A DNA stretch of 64,000 nt from positions 1 through 64,000 of the forward strand of contig JAGGIK010000002.1 in NCBI GenBank assembly GCA_024103515.1. The letters run 5' to 3'. Numbering within the stretch: position 1 is the stretch's first letter; each line of letters begins with the position of its first letter. The notes beneath the pieces were generated by a model. The model searched no databases, had not been told where the DNA came from, and saw nothing but the letters and a program-made list of their open reading frames with translations. The translations under genes and the position numbers were made by a program. Positions 9,960-19,111 of this stretch are shown piece by piece. The DNA is from Snodgrassella sp. (lineage in GTDB: Bacteria; Pseudomonadota; Gammaproteobacteria; Burkholderiales; Neisseriaceae).

Positions 9960-10835
9960 TTAAACAGCATGATGGTGGCGTCGTCGATAGAATTGCCAAA
10001 ATATGCCATTTTCAGTACCGATAAGTAGAGATACTAGATAAATAAACCCACAACATAAGATAATCGCTGGGCCGGAGGGCAGATCTACATAATAAGACAT
10101 CAATAAACCGGCAAAACCACAACAGCCGGCTATTAATACAGCCAGTACAATGGTATAAAACATTGTTTTAGCCCATAATCGCGCAGTAATTGCAGGCAGC
10201 ATCATTAACCCTACTGACATCAATGTACCCAGTGCCTGAAAACCGGCTACCAGATTCAATACCACTAATATAAGAAAAATAATATGCCATATAGCACCTT
10301 TGCCATTTACAGAACGCAAAAACAATGGATCAATACTTTCCAACATCAGCGGCCGATAGATGACAGCCAGTACAACCATTGTTAAACTAGAAACAGTGGC
10401 AACTAAAGTCAAAGCCGGCAGATCAACGGCTAAAATGGAACCGAATAACAAATTAAGCAAATCAACACTGTTACCGCTTTTGCTAACCAATACCACACCA
10501 AGAGCCAGACAGGTCAGAAAAAAAGCTGCAAAACTGGCATCTTCTTTGACACTGGCGAACCGGCTGGCCATCCCTGCTAGCAATGCCATCACTAGACCTG
10601 CAATAAAACCGCCTAAACTCATGGCTGGTAGGCTTAAACCAGCTAGTAAATATCCTATAGCAGCGCCCGGTAAAATCGCATGTCCTAGTGCATCACCAAC
10701 CAGACTCATTCGACGCATCATCAAAAAAACACCAACTGGAGCTGTGCCTGCAGCCAAAAAAACAATTGATGTTAATGCATATCGCAAAAAATCATATTCA
10801 CTAAAAGGTTCAATTATTAAGTGTAAAATATTCAT
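9960..10835 (-). CDS. znuB: zinc ABC transporter, permease
   Basis: Inner-membrane permease of 291 aa, ABC-3 family, with about eight hydrophobic segments. Conserved blocks include YALTSIVFLAAGTAPVGVFL and MRRMSLVGDALGHAILPGAA near the N-terminus, and GTLMSVGLMMLPAITARLWA in the second half. It forms the membrane channel for zinc with ZnuC and ZnuA. Only four bases separate it from the znuC stop, so the two are translated together. Confidence 0.92.
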   Translation of the reverse strand: MNILHLIIEPFSEYDFLRYALTSIVFLAAGTAPVGVFLMMRRMSLVGDALGHAILPGAAIGYLLAGLSLPAMSLGGFIAGLVMALLAGMASRFASVKEDASFAAFFLTCLALGVVLVSKSGNSVDLLNLLFGSILAVDLPALTLVATVSSLTMVVLAVIYRPLMLESIDPLFLRSVNGKGAIWHIIFLILVVLNLVAGFQALGTLMSVGLMMLPAITARLWAKTMFYTIVLAVLIAGCCGFAGLLMSYYVDLPSGPAIILCCGFIYLVSLLIGTENGIFWQFYRRRHHHAV

Positions 10836-10839
10836 TACA

Positions 10840-11568
10840 TTACCTCTTACACCACTGATTTTGTTCTTGTTGCTGCATTCTGGTCATTGCCTGCTGTAGA
10901 TGATGCTTAGTCATAACCTGACTGGTAGCTCCGCCTGCAACGATTTCTCGTGCCAAAAGTAAAGTATTGGGAAAATAAGCTTGTACCTGTTCATAATCAT
11001 GCAGTACTGTAATCACAGTACATTGCTGACGATGATGATAATCTTTGATTATGCTCAGCAGAGCAGCGGTCGTGGATGCATCAACCGCATTAAAGGGTTC
11101 ATCAAGCAATAGCACTTGTGCATTTTGTACCAGCATGCGCGCCAGTAAAACCCGTTGAAACTGACCATTAGACAATTGCGCAATCGGATGATTGATAAAA
11201 TTGTTCAGGCCAACTTGTTCAAGAACCGCATGCACGCGTTGTTGCAACGGGTAACTGACGGCTTTAAAAAAACCGATTTCATACCATAAACCCATTGCAG
11301 CCAGTTCAAAAACATTGATAGGCTGACTGCGATCTATATCAGATTGTTGAGGTAGATAAGCAATATCCGCGCGATGAAGATTATTCCAATATATATTACC
11401 GCTATCCGTTTTAACTAAACCCATTATGGCTTTAAGTAGGGTAGATTTACCAGCACCATTTGGACCAACAATAGCCCACATCTCATTGGAATTAAAGTTG
11501 GCATCTATGTGATGGATGGCCGGACTATGCCGATAGCTAACTGTGACATTATTGAGCTGAATACTCAT
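10840..11568 (-). CDS. znuC: zinc ABC transporter, ATP-binding protein
   Basis: Cytoplasmic ATPase of 242 aa. Walker A is GPNGAGKST, the signature is LSNGQ, Walker B is VLLLDEP, and the H-loop His is in TVLHDYEQ. I chose the ATG at 11568 (MSIQLNNVTVSYRH) over the longer frame starting at 11628. It matches family N-termini, has GGAG at the right distance, and overlaps the stop of a 34-aa reading frame upstream (ATGA). It drives zinc import with ZnuB and ZnuA. Confidence 0.92.
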   Translation of the reverse strand: MSIQLNNVTVSYRHSPAIHHIDANFNSNEMWAIVGPNGAGKSTLLKAIMGLVKTDSGNIYWNNLHRADIAYLPQQSDIDRSQPINVFELAAMGLWYEIGFFKAVSYPLQQRVHAVLEQVGLNNFINHPIAQLSNGQFQRVLLARMLVQNAQVLLLDEPFNAVDASTTAALLSIIKDYHHRQQCTVITVLHDYEQVQAYFPNTLLLAREIVAGGATSQVMTKHHLQQAMTRMQQQEQNQWCKR

Positions 11569-11669
11569 AATACTCCGATAGCCCAGGCATACATAATCCA
11601 TAACATGGCTAGAATTGCGAAGACCCAACCCAAACGTTTACTCACACCACTGAGTATTAGAGAAAACAT
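11565..11669 (-). CDS. 34-aa single-pass membrane peptide coupled to znuC
   Basis: A short frame that fills the space before znuC. The product is MFSLILSGVSKRLGWVF followed by AILAMLWIMYAWAIGVL: a short N-terminus with KR, then about 20 hydrophobic residues making one helix. Upstream is AAGGCATAGG, a usable ribosome binding site. Its TGA overlaps the znuC ATG as ATGA, the arrangement of translational coupling. It lies downstream of the Zur-like boxes, so it should be made under zinc shortage together with ZnuCBA. Function unknown; it could be a small transporter subunit or act only as a coupling leader. Its reality rests on layout and composition, not on a known homolog. Confidence 0.6.
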   Translation of the reverse strand: MFSLILSGVSKRLGWVFAILAMLWIMYAWAIGVL

Positions 11670-11702
11670 CCTATGCCTTAATAGAGAGTTAATTAAAATA
11701 CA

Positions 11703-11719
11703 ATGTTATCGTATAACAT
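11703..11719. promoter_or_regulatory. Zur operator (palindrome ATGTTAT-N3-ATAACAT)
   Basis: A perfect 7-3-7 palindrome, ATGTTATCGTATAACAT, upstream of the znu operon. It matches the Neisseria Zur consensus TGTTAT-N3-ATAACA in both arms. It lies 34 bases before the small peptide's start codon, where a bound repressor would block transcription of the zinc uptake genes. Confidence 0.85.
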
Positions 11720-11727
11720 AGCATGAA

Positions 11728-11742
11728 TGATACAATATAACA
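11728..11742. promoter_or_regulatory. second, weaker Zur-like half-palindrome
   Basis: TGATACAATATAACA has one perfect arm (ATAACA) and one arm with two mismatches to TGTTAT. Its centre lies 24 bases from the centre of the stronger box. Two sites would allow cooperative binding, but this one is degenerate. Confidence 0.45.
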
Positions 11743-11776
11743 TTACCTAAACACAATACGGTTTTATCATAGCTAT

Positions 11777-13315
11777 CTAACCATTGCGATAATGGGTAAG
11801 AGTGCGTATCAGTAATCGGTTTGGATGCATACCTTGTTGTAATCTCGAGGATAAGGGCGACGGAACTCCGAGAATAGCAGCTGCAATGGCTTCTGCACAA
11901 ATAGGTGCTGTCGCCAGCCCGCGACTACCATGGGCAGTATTAACAAAAGCGCCCGGCAACCATGGACACGGTTGCTTTATCGGGTAATTTTTATCAAATT
12001 TAAGTTTTTCATATGTGTGCAACATTAATTTGCTTTCACCTATCGGACCTACCACTGGTAGGTGATCATAGGTGTCACAGCGTAAAGCAGCATGTCCCTG
12101 AGTTGTTGGATTAGGTTTTAAATCTTCAGCCAGCTCTGGCAGCCAATTTGATAATTCTTGCCAGTTAGCTTGTTCATCTGCTTGACTTAGTTCGACTTGG
12201 CTGCAATTAGGATGAAATGTAGCACCAAAACACATTTTATTGCGCCATACTGGGGAAATATAACTGCTGCCACTTAATGCACAGCGTAAATTGCTTGCAT
12301 AATCTCCAGGTACCGCTGTTGTTGTCTGACCACCAATGATTTTAAATGGCCAGTCAAATAGAGGATTTAATAGATTACTTTGAGCGCCAGCACAAATAAC
12401 AAAATGTGAAGCTGTCAGGATGTGTTGCTTCTGTTCTTTCTGACATACTATTTGCCATGTATTTCCATCATGCGCAAGCTGCTTGACCCGAGTATGCGTT
12501 AATAACTTAATTAACGGGTGAGAAAGCAATACTTTAATCAAACTGCGTGGGTTAATAGTTACCCCATGTGGCCACCACAAACCTCCGCTAGATAATTTAA
12601 TTCCTGCTAAGGTTGATGCCTGAGAACGCGTTACTAACTGATATAACTGACTATCTGGGCATTGTTCTGCCAGTTTAACATTACGTAACTCTTCAGCCAA
12701 ATTAAAATTTAGATGCAACACACCGCAATTCAGTTTTGGCGATGATGTCTGGTTTAACAGGCCTAGACTGTACCCATAACCAGTCATCAATAACTCCGTT
12801 TGAAGAGTAGGGTAAGGAGAGATTTTTGCGTACAACAATCCTTGATGATTCCCTGAAGCGGCAGAGGCAATTTTATTCTGTTCAATTACTGTTACAGAAA
12901 TATTTCTTTGAGCCAACGCAAAAGCTGTTGCTGCCCCTGCAATACCTGCACCAATGATAACTACCGAACTTACCTTTAGCGGCGCAGGCATCTGCAACCA
13001 GGGCTTTAAAGCTGCCACTGAAGTATCGGCAAACTGATCGAAACCGGCATTATACTGGCACCATTGTGAATATACTTCAGGATGAATTAAAGTGAATTTC
13101 CCCTGATTAAGAGGATAGGCAAAAACTGGCTGTTGTTGCCAGTAGATTTTTGCCTGTTGCCAAAACTGTAATAATTTTTTACCTTCATAAGTTTTTGCAC
13201 TCTGATGACATGGCCACTGACCAGAAATGATAACTACCTCAGCCTGAACATCTTTGCTCAGTTGTTGAGCCAATTGGTCGGCTTGTGGCCATTCTTGGAA
13301 AATATAGGTACTCAT
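11777..13315 (-). CDS. mnmC: FAD-dependent cmnm5s2U34 tRNA oxidoreductase (MnmC C-terminal domain protein)
   Basis: A 512-aa flavoprotein resembling the oxidase half of MnmC, which removes the carboxymethyl group from cmnm5(s2)U at tRNA wobble position 34. The FAD-binding Rossmann motif is IGAGIAGAATAFALA (residues 121-135). Further family blocks are SAASGNHQGLLYAKISP, CGVLHLNF and GGLWWPHGVTINPRSL, with AHGSRGLATAP near the C-terminus. About 115 residues precede the FAD domain, but they do not show the SAM-binding methyltransferase domain that forms the first half of E. coli MnmC, so the methyltransferase must be encoded elsewhere or be absent. It overlaps the stop of the AsmA gene upstream by four bases. 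Confidence 0.85.
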   Translation of the reverse strand: MSTYIFQEWPQADQLAQQLSKDVQAEVVIISGQWPCHQSAKTYEGKKLLQFWQQAKIYWQQQPVFAYPLNQGKFTLIHPEVYSQWCQYNAGFDQFADTSVAALKPWLQMPAPLKVSSVVIIGAGIAGAATAFALAQRNISVTVIEQNKIASAASGNHQGLLYAKISPYPTLQTELLMTGYGYSLGLLNQTSSPKLNCGVLHLNFNLAEELRNVKLAEQCPDSQLYQLVTRSQASTLAGIKLSSGGLWWPHGVTINPRSLIKVLLSHPLIKLLTHTRVKQLAHDGNTWQIVCQKEQKQHILTASHFVICAGAQSNLLNPLFDWPFKIIGGQTTTAVPGDYASNLRCALSGSSYISPVWRNKMCFGATFHPNCSQVELSQADEQANWQELSNWLPELAEDLKPNPTTQGHAALRCDTYDHLPVVGPIGESKLMLHTYEKLKFDKNYPIKQPCPWLPGAFVNTAHGSRGLATAPICAEAIAAAILGVPSPLSSRLQQGMHPNRLLIRTLTHYRNG

Positions 13316-15477
13316 GGCCTTTTCGCTGAATTAATGCCATCAGAGCTAGAATTTGCGCCTTGATTCATCCATAGCCATTGTTGTTGCAATGTTTGTCGCA
13401 AACTGTCCTGCTTTTGCTTCAAAGTATGTAAACCTGCTGTCAGACGCTGATAGTCAATGGTCAGGCCTGGATTAGTAAAACTTCCATTAATACGCAAAGG
13501 TAAATAATTTTGTTTAGTTCCGCGCCGCGTTGCCACGAGTACATTATAATCCATCAGCTGCTGTAACCATTTTATTGTTCCATTCCCTTTAATATCAAAA
13601 TTATCAGCATGCAGCTGCAAATGGCTATTCTGCGTAAGCGAATTACTGATTGGTAAGCTTAGCTTTATCAAACGAAATGGTGTATGCTTGCTATTATTAT
13701 AAGAAACAGTTGTCTGATTATCACTGTGCTGGAGGATATTATTAATATCTATACCGTTCCATACACCTTGACGTATCTGGATATTGGCATGTCCCGTGAT
13801 ATTCTTAAGCGATTGTTTGAATGTTAACCCACTACTGTGCAGATCGAGATCAACATCGCTCTGACCATCAAGATTATTAAAAGCAAACAAATCCTGCAAA
13901 AAAGCTTTCATTTGCAAACCAGAAGCATGTTGCTTAGTTTTCCATGTCAAAGGGACACTGTTAAAGATTTGTAGTGTTCCCGTTGTCACTCCGTCATACA
14001 TTTTAATGTTCAGTGGGTCTACAGTTAAGCTTGATGCATCAGCAATTATATTCGATTTAACCTGATTCAGTTGTAGCGTTGGAGTTTGCAACGCATTGGT
14101 ATTGAATTGAAGTTCAATACTGTGATTTTTTAACCACTCTTGCCATAAACTCTGCCAGTTCTCAGATAGCAAGGAAATTCTACTTTCAAAATAAGGTCGT
14201 AAATTGAGCTGGGCAAGATTTATAACCCCACTTAATTTAGCCATATTAGATTGTTGCTGATAATTTAAATTAAGATTTAAAGGTTGATTATCAAATTGTC
14301 CTTGTAGACTGATATTGGTATTACCGGCAATATCTCCTTTTACTGCCCCATTCAAGTCGCTGATAAAACGCGAATTTGGTAAATGGTTTACAGTATCCTG
14401 ATGACTATTTACCGCCAAATTATGGATATGCCAGTGCTGTGTATCAGTCCAAGATAATTGCCCACTGATGGTAAGAGCTGTTTGATACAACTGATTTTGC
14501 CAACCACTATCAATCTGAAACTGCCCCATAGACCAATGATTCTTTATACAGTTTGTATTGCTGGCAGTGATCGTAGCATTGATATTATTTTCATCCAACT
14601 TAGCCGTTGCTACACCATTAATTTGTGGTAAAAATAAAGTGCCCCAACCAATCTGCCAGTTTTGACCTGTTCCAGAAATATGAAGCTGGTTCTGCTTACT
14701 TTCCCATTGCCATTGAACATTGCCCGTTTGCAATTGCTGCTGATTTGGTAATAAACGAGCATCAAAATTCCACTGGCTTTCACTTTCTCTTAGCCAAGGC
14801 AGGTTAGTGGTAATGTTCAATTTAACATCTTGCCATTGCATATAGGCATCGGGACGGAATACACCTTCAATCTGAAAGTTGAGGTTGTGCATACTTTCGT
14901 TAGTAAGCAAACCATTTGCCTGAAGTAAACTGCTATTATTATCCAGTTTTTTAAACTGTAAATTAAGTTTATTAAGCTGCTGATTTATGTCAAAATCTTG
15001 CACAATAATTTCAGCATTATCAACAATCAACCGATTAACATGAAGATAATCCATCGATTCAGAATGACTCCACAAATAACCAAGATTCCACTTACCTTGT
15101 TGAGTACGCAGCAAATTGACATGAGCATTAAATATTTGTAATTTTTCAATAACTGGCTTTCCAAATAGACTTTGCCAGCTTAGTCCAATCTTCAGCGTAT
15201 CAGCTTGAGCTACTGTGGTATCATTTGTGCCATCATTAACACGAAAACGATGCAATGTTACCGTTGGGCGTGGGAACAGTGAACGACTAATATTCTGGTC
15301 AAATACCACCTGCTGACCATTTTTAGAAGTCAAACCATCGATATGCTTTTGTATTTTTTCTGCATTAAATAAATAACTTAATACAGCCATATCGATTATT
15401 AATAGTAAGATAAGCGTTGCACATCCAAAAACTAATAACTTTAGCCAGAACTTACCAGAGTGCAGTAAGGAAATCAT
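13312..15477 (-). CDS. AsmA family envelope protein
   Basis: A 721-aa protein of the AsmA family. One N-terminal membrane helix (about residues 12-32) anchors a large periplasmic, beta-rich body. The N-terminal block (LPRPTVTLHRFRVNDGT-like, seen as SLFPRPTVTLHRFRV) and the C-terminal AsmA_2 region (VDLDLHSSGLTFKQSLKNIT, then GHANIQIRQGVWNGIDI) match the family. The body is rich in Gln, Asn and Leu. AsmA-like proteins are thought to act as bridge-like lipid carriers affecting the outer membrane; this is family knowledge. Its stop overlaps the mnmC start (ATGA), so the two are co-translated. Confidence 0.9.
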   Translation of the reverse strand: MISLLHSGKFWLKLLVFGCATLILLLIIDMAVLSYLFNAEKIQKHIDGLTSKNGQQVVFDQNISRSLFPRPTVTLHRFRVNDGTNDTTVAQADTLKIGLSWQSLFGKPVIEKLQIFNAHVNLLRTQQGKWNLGYLWSHSESMDYLHVNRLIVDNAEIIVQDFDINQQLNKLNLQFKKLDNNSSLLQANGLLTNESMHNLNFQIEGVFRPDAYMQWQDVKLNITTNLPWLRESESQWNFDARLLPNQQQLQTGNVQWQWESKQNQLHISGTGQNWQIGWGTLFLPQINGVATAKLDENNINATITASNTNCIKNHWSMGQFQIDSGWQNQLYQTALTISGQLSWTDTQHWHIHNLAVNSHQDTVNHLPNSRFISDLNGAVKGDIAGNTNISLQGQFDNQPLNLNLNYQQQSNMAKLSGVINLAQLNLRPYFESRISLLSENWQSLWQEWLKNHSIELQFNTNALQTPTLQLNQVKSNIIADASSLTVDPLNIKMYDGVTTGTLQIFNSVPLTWKTKQHASGLQMKAFLQDLFAFNNLDGQSDVDLDLHSSGLTFKQSLKNITGHANIQIRQGVWNGIDINNILQHSDNQTTVSYNNSKHTPFRLIKLSLPISNSLTQNSHLQLHADNFDIKGNGTIKWLQQLMDYNVLVATRRGTKQNYLPLRINGSFTNPGLTIDYQRLTAGLHTLKQKQDSLRQTLQQQWLWMNQGANSSSDGINSAKRP

Positions 15478-16281
15478 AAATAATTATTACACTTAATCGA
15501 AAATAGAACAGAAACAGCAAATATTTAGTCAATAAGAACGTAAATTGAAAGAGGATAAGCCCTAACTAAACCCATTACCAATCAATCACGCACCGTTATT
15601 ATTTGTTATAGCAAGTGAATAAAACGGATTCTTATATTCATTGTGACTACATCATCGTCAGGCAATATTTTAACGTAGGTCTAAGTAATACTAATAACAG
15701 ACAGTGTGAAAAAAAGCTAACTGTTCATTTTACTGCATAAACAACTGAAGTAAAACTCTAATCTAACTATTGAAAATTATCCAATTATTTGACAACCAAA
15801 CTTACAAAGCGATTCTTTCTAAACATATAGACAATTAAATTATTTTTTAAATTAATCAACTATATTTATCTTCGTTATTAAAATAGGTCAATATTAGCCA
15901 CGCAACCAAAATAAACCAAATTTTTGATTATTTTAATAAAAATTGCTTATCGAATCAAACTCAGTTTTCAATACTTAAATCGATTTAATAGCACCGTGTT
16001 AAGATTAATAAATTAACAGAAATAGTTAATTGCAGTTTGAATTATATATATATTCAACCATTGATTAAAAATCATTTAAATAAATATATAAAATTTTAGT
16101 CAAGTGGATCAAACATATTATCTTTAGGTTAAATAAATCGCAGCAGCTAAAAAGGGTACCACTGCGATAAAATAGTCCAGTACCAGATAAAATCATCTAA
16201 CAACAAATTACTTAATTACTTTTTATCCAAAGCTGACTTAATAAGATTTTCCTGTCAGACAAAAACAGTACACAAAAGGAT
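15478..16281. other. gene-less region between the AsmA gene and suhB
   Basis: About 800 bases, very AT-rich, with stops in all frames and no RNA gene or clear hairpin. The AsmA gene promoter should lie at its left end. I see nothing else. Confidence 0.5.
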
Positions 16282-17073
16282 TCAAGAAGATAAATGATGA
16301 CTCAATATTTGCAATATTTGCGCCAAAATTTTTGGATTGGCGGCAACAATATTGCCGGTATCTAGCCATGTTTGTTCGCCTTGCATATCCGTAACCATCC
16401 CTCCAGCTTCCTGAACTATTAAAGCACCACCCGCAATATCCCAAGGTTTTAAATTAAATTCAAAAAAACCATCAACTCGACCACAGGCAACATTACAAAG
16501 ATCGAGTGCTGCCGATCCCTCTCGCCTAGCTCCTGCTGTTTTGGCCAAAACATCTTTTAAAATAGCTAAATAAGTATCCATGATAGATTGATCAACTACA
16601 GGAAAACCCGTGCCAATCAAACAACGTTGCATCTCAACACGGTTGCTGACGCGAATTCTTTTATCATTCAATAAAGCGCCTTGACCACGACTGGCAACAT
16701 ATAGATCATTTTGTTCTGGAGCATAAACCAGTGCTTCAGCCAGCACCCCTTTATGCAACAAAGCCATTGAAATAGCATATTGCTTATGGCCATGCAAAAA
16801 ATTAGTAGTACCATCCAAAGGGTCAATAATCCATTGATATTCAGCTTTGTCATCTCCCCAAAAACCTGTTTCTTCAGATAAAATGGAATGATAAGGATAA
16901 ACTTCCTGAATTGTATTGATAATGATTCTTTCTGCTTCACGATCAACTTCAGAAACGAAATCATTCGCAGCTTTATTTTCAACTTTAATATTAGTCAAAT
17001 TACTGCTGGCTCGGTGCATCATCTGACCGGCTTTACGCGCAGCTTTCCATGCTGTAGTTAAAATTGGATTCAT
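16282..17073 (-). CDS. suhB: inositol-1-monophosphatase SuhB
   Basis: Mg2+-dependent phosphatase of 263 aa. Metal-binding motifs of the family are intact: EE at 67-68 (SILSEETG), DPLDGTTN at 84-91, and WDIAGGALIVQEAGG near residue 210. In enterobacteria SuhB also acts as a subunit of the rRNA antitermination complex; whether that holds here is not shown by the sequence. It stands alone, with gene-poor sequence on both sides. Confidence 0.95.
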   Translation of the reverse strand: MNPILTTAWKAARKAGQMMHRASSNLTNIKVENKAANDFVSEVDREAERIIINTIQEVYPYHSILSEETGFWGDDKAEYQWIIDPLDGTTNFLHGHKQYAISMALLHKGVLAEALVYAPEQNDLYVASRGQGALLNDKRIRVSNRVEMQRCLIGTGFPVVDQSIMDTYLAILKDVLAKTAGARREGSAALDLCNVACGRVDGFFEFNLKPWDIAGGALIVQEAGGMVTDMQGEQTWLDTGNIVAANPKILAQILQILSHHLSS

Positions 17074-18265
17074 ACTGATTCTCGTGATAAGGCAATAGAT
17101 GCCATGATAGATTGAAGTAGATTAGTAAATTTTAAAGAGCAATGGCGAAAATAGATCAGCCGCCAAAAATTTTGCTAATTATACGCTAAAAATTAATCTT
17201 TGACTGAGCATTCACAGTCTCAGCAAAAGCCTTAAATAAACTTTATCTTAAACAGTGTAAAGCTTAGATGAATTTATTTTTTCTACAACCAAATCAACTT
17301 TATTTAGCAAATTATATTAATTAATTAAATATTTATCGACGACCTATTTGGATCATTTAAAAATAAAGTTTTAAGATTTGTGTGCTTAAAACTCACTTTA
17401 ACACTTATCTGTTTTTTATACTATTTTGATTGCATGAAGATCCCGATATACAAACCCATATTCAATAAGTTCTAGAATCATGTATAAAAATATCATAATT
17501 TCAAACTACATCTTTGTGGATAAATAAAAATTTTTACCATATAAAATTTTGTCTATAAACATAATCAATTAATAATAGGGATATTTATTATTGAAAATTA
17601 AAATAAAAGCCACTTAGCATCAAGTATTTTCAATTTACTGCCTCTATGCATACTTGACCCCAAAATCTTAATTTGCCATTGCAATTTATTTCTACGCCGT
17701 TTGGGGAAACATTAGTCTTGAAATCAGTATAGGGACTTGGTAGTTAAAGATGCAATAAGCTACGCAGATAAGCCCCTTAATTACCTATAATATACATATC
17801 AAGCCGAAGAAGATAATTATATCGTTGTTTCCATCAAAGTGACTTACTTTTTTGCCCAGATTTTCTTGCTTTTAGGGCGATGAAACCACTAAAATAACCG
17901 TGGCATTGTCTGTATCTTTAATCATAACCGGCAAGCACACCCTTGTAATAAATAATACTCTGTACTAAAAAAGAAAAGCTTTTTTCCAACTTTGTTACTG
18001 TTCTGATCACTCCTTCTTTAAAGCAAATTTTCAAGCTACCTCTTTAAGCCATTCGTTTTATCACCGAAATAGTAATACTTATCTCGATTTTGAAAATTTA
18101 TATATTTTAACAAAATTTAAAAAACATTAAATAGAAAGATATTTAATGCAGATCAACCTTAAAATTATATGTTCAAATAAAGCTATACGAATGCAGCATC
18201 AGTATTCATGATTTGCTACAATGCAAAATCTAGCAGAAAATAATACATACTAGACCAGATCATCC
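17074..18265. other. gene-poor region, possible decayed gene on the minus strand
   Basis: About 1.2 kb without an intact gene. The right end must hold the trmJ promoter. Two stop-free minus-strand stretches look protein-like but lack starts: about 17867-17932 (PVMIKDTDNATVILVVSSP) and about 17630-17740 (SPYTDFKTNVSPNGVEI, ending WGQVCIEAVN and a stop). They could be pieces of one decayed gene, which I cannot identify. Confidence 0.35.
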
Positions 18266-19078
18266 ATGAAAAAACCCGAATTACCAGCTTATCTGCATAA
18301 CATCTCAATTATTCTATCCAGAACGAGCCATCCTGCTAATATCGGTTCGGCAGCGCGTGCCATGAAAACCATGGGGTTAACCAAACTAATTTTGGTTGCA
18401 CCAAACTTAATGCAAACACCGATGACCGCTGAGCCACCCAAATTCAATAAGCAGCAACCTAATGATTTTAGCTTACCTGAAGAAAGTTTCATCCTCGCCT
18501 CTGGAGCTCGTGATGTATTGGAGGAGGCCAAAATTGTGTCAACATTAGCTGAAGCATTGGCCAATACCACCTTATCTTGTGCATTGACCAGCCGCAGGCG
18601 CGAGCTTACAGCTCCAATGCATACACCACGTGAACTAACCCCATCATTATTGCAGGCGGCTCAAACCGGGCAAAAAGTTGCACTCGTTTTTGGCAATGAA
18701 ACATTCGGACTGAGTATAGAAGAAGTGCAACAGTGTAATCGACTTATAACCATTAATGGTAATCCTGATTATTTTTCACTTAATCTTGCACAGGCTGTCC
18801 AAGTCATCTGTTATGAATTATTCAGTCAGGTTGATGTCAGTATGGATCATCTGCAACAAGTTGCCAATCTAGCTACTCATCAACAAATACGCAGCATGGT
18901 GTTTCATCTTCGTCAGTTAATGGACTATGCAGGATTTTTCAATCGTCGCAATGAAAACAGATTAATGCGTCGGATGACGGCCATGTTTGATCGTGCCTCC
19001 TTATCAACTGAAGATATTGATATCCTGCGCGGTTTTTATAATACAATCAGTCAACAGATTCACAATCAACATGACTAA
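18266..19078 (+). CDS. trmJ: tRNA (cytidine/uridine-2'-O-) methyltransferase TrmJ
   Basis: SPOUT-class RNA 2'-O-methyltransferase of 270 aa, which methylates the ribose of tRNA position 32. The N-terminal motif is LSRTSHPANIGSAARAMKTM. The SAM-binding knot is formed by ALVFGNETFGLS, LITINGNP and SLNLAQAVQVICYEL. The C-terminal extension (about 165-270), with RRNENRLMRRM, is typical of TrmJ rather than TrmL. The first gene of a plus-strand run, it is followed after 33 bases by the DUF1853 gene. Confidence 0.92.
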   Translation: MKKPELPAYLHNISIILSRTSHPANIGSAARAMKTMGLTKLILVAPNLMQTPMTAEPPKFNKQQPNDFSLPEESFILASGARDVLEEAKIVSTLAEALANTTLSCALTSRRRELTAPMHTPRELTPSLLQAAQTGQKVALVFGNETFGLSIEEVQQCNRLITINGNPDYFSLNLAQAVQVICYELFSQVDVSMDHLQQVANLATHQQIRSMVFHLRQLMDYAGFFNRRNENRLMRRMTAMFDRASLSTEDIDILRGFYNTISQQIHNQHD

Positions 19079-19111
19079 ACACACCAATTGCCTCCGGTCT
19101 GGAATAATTAA

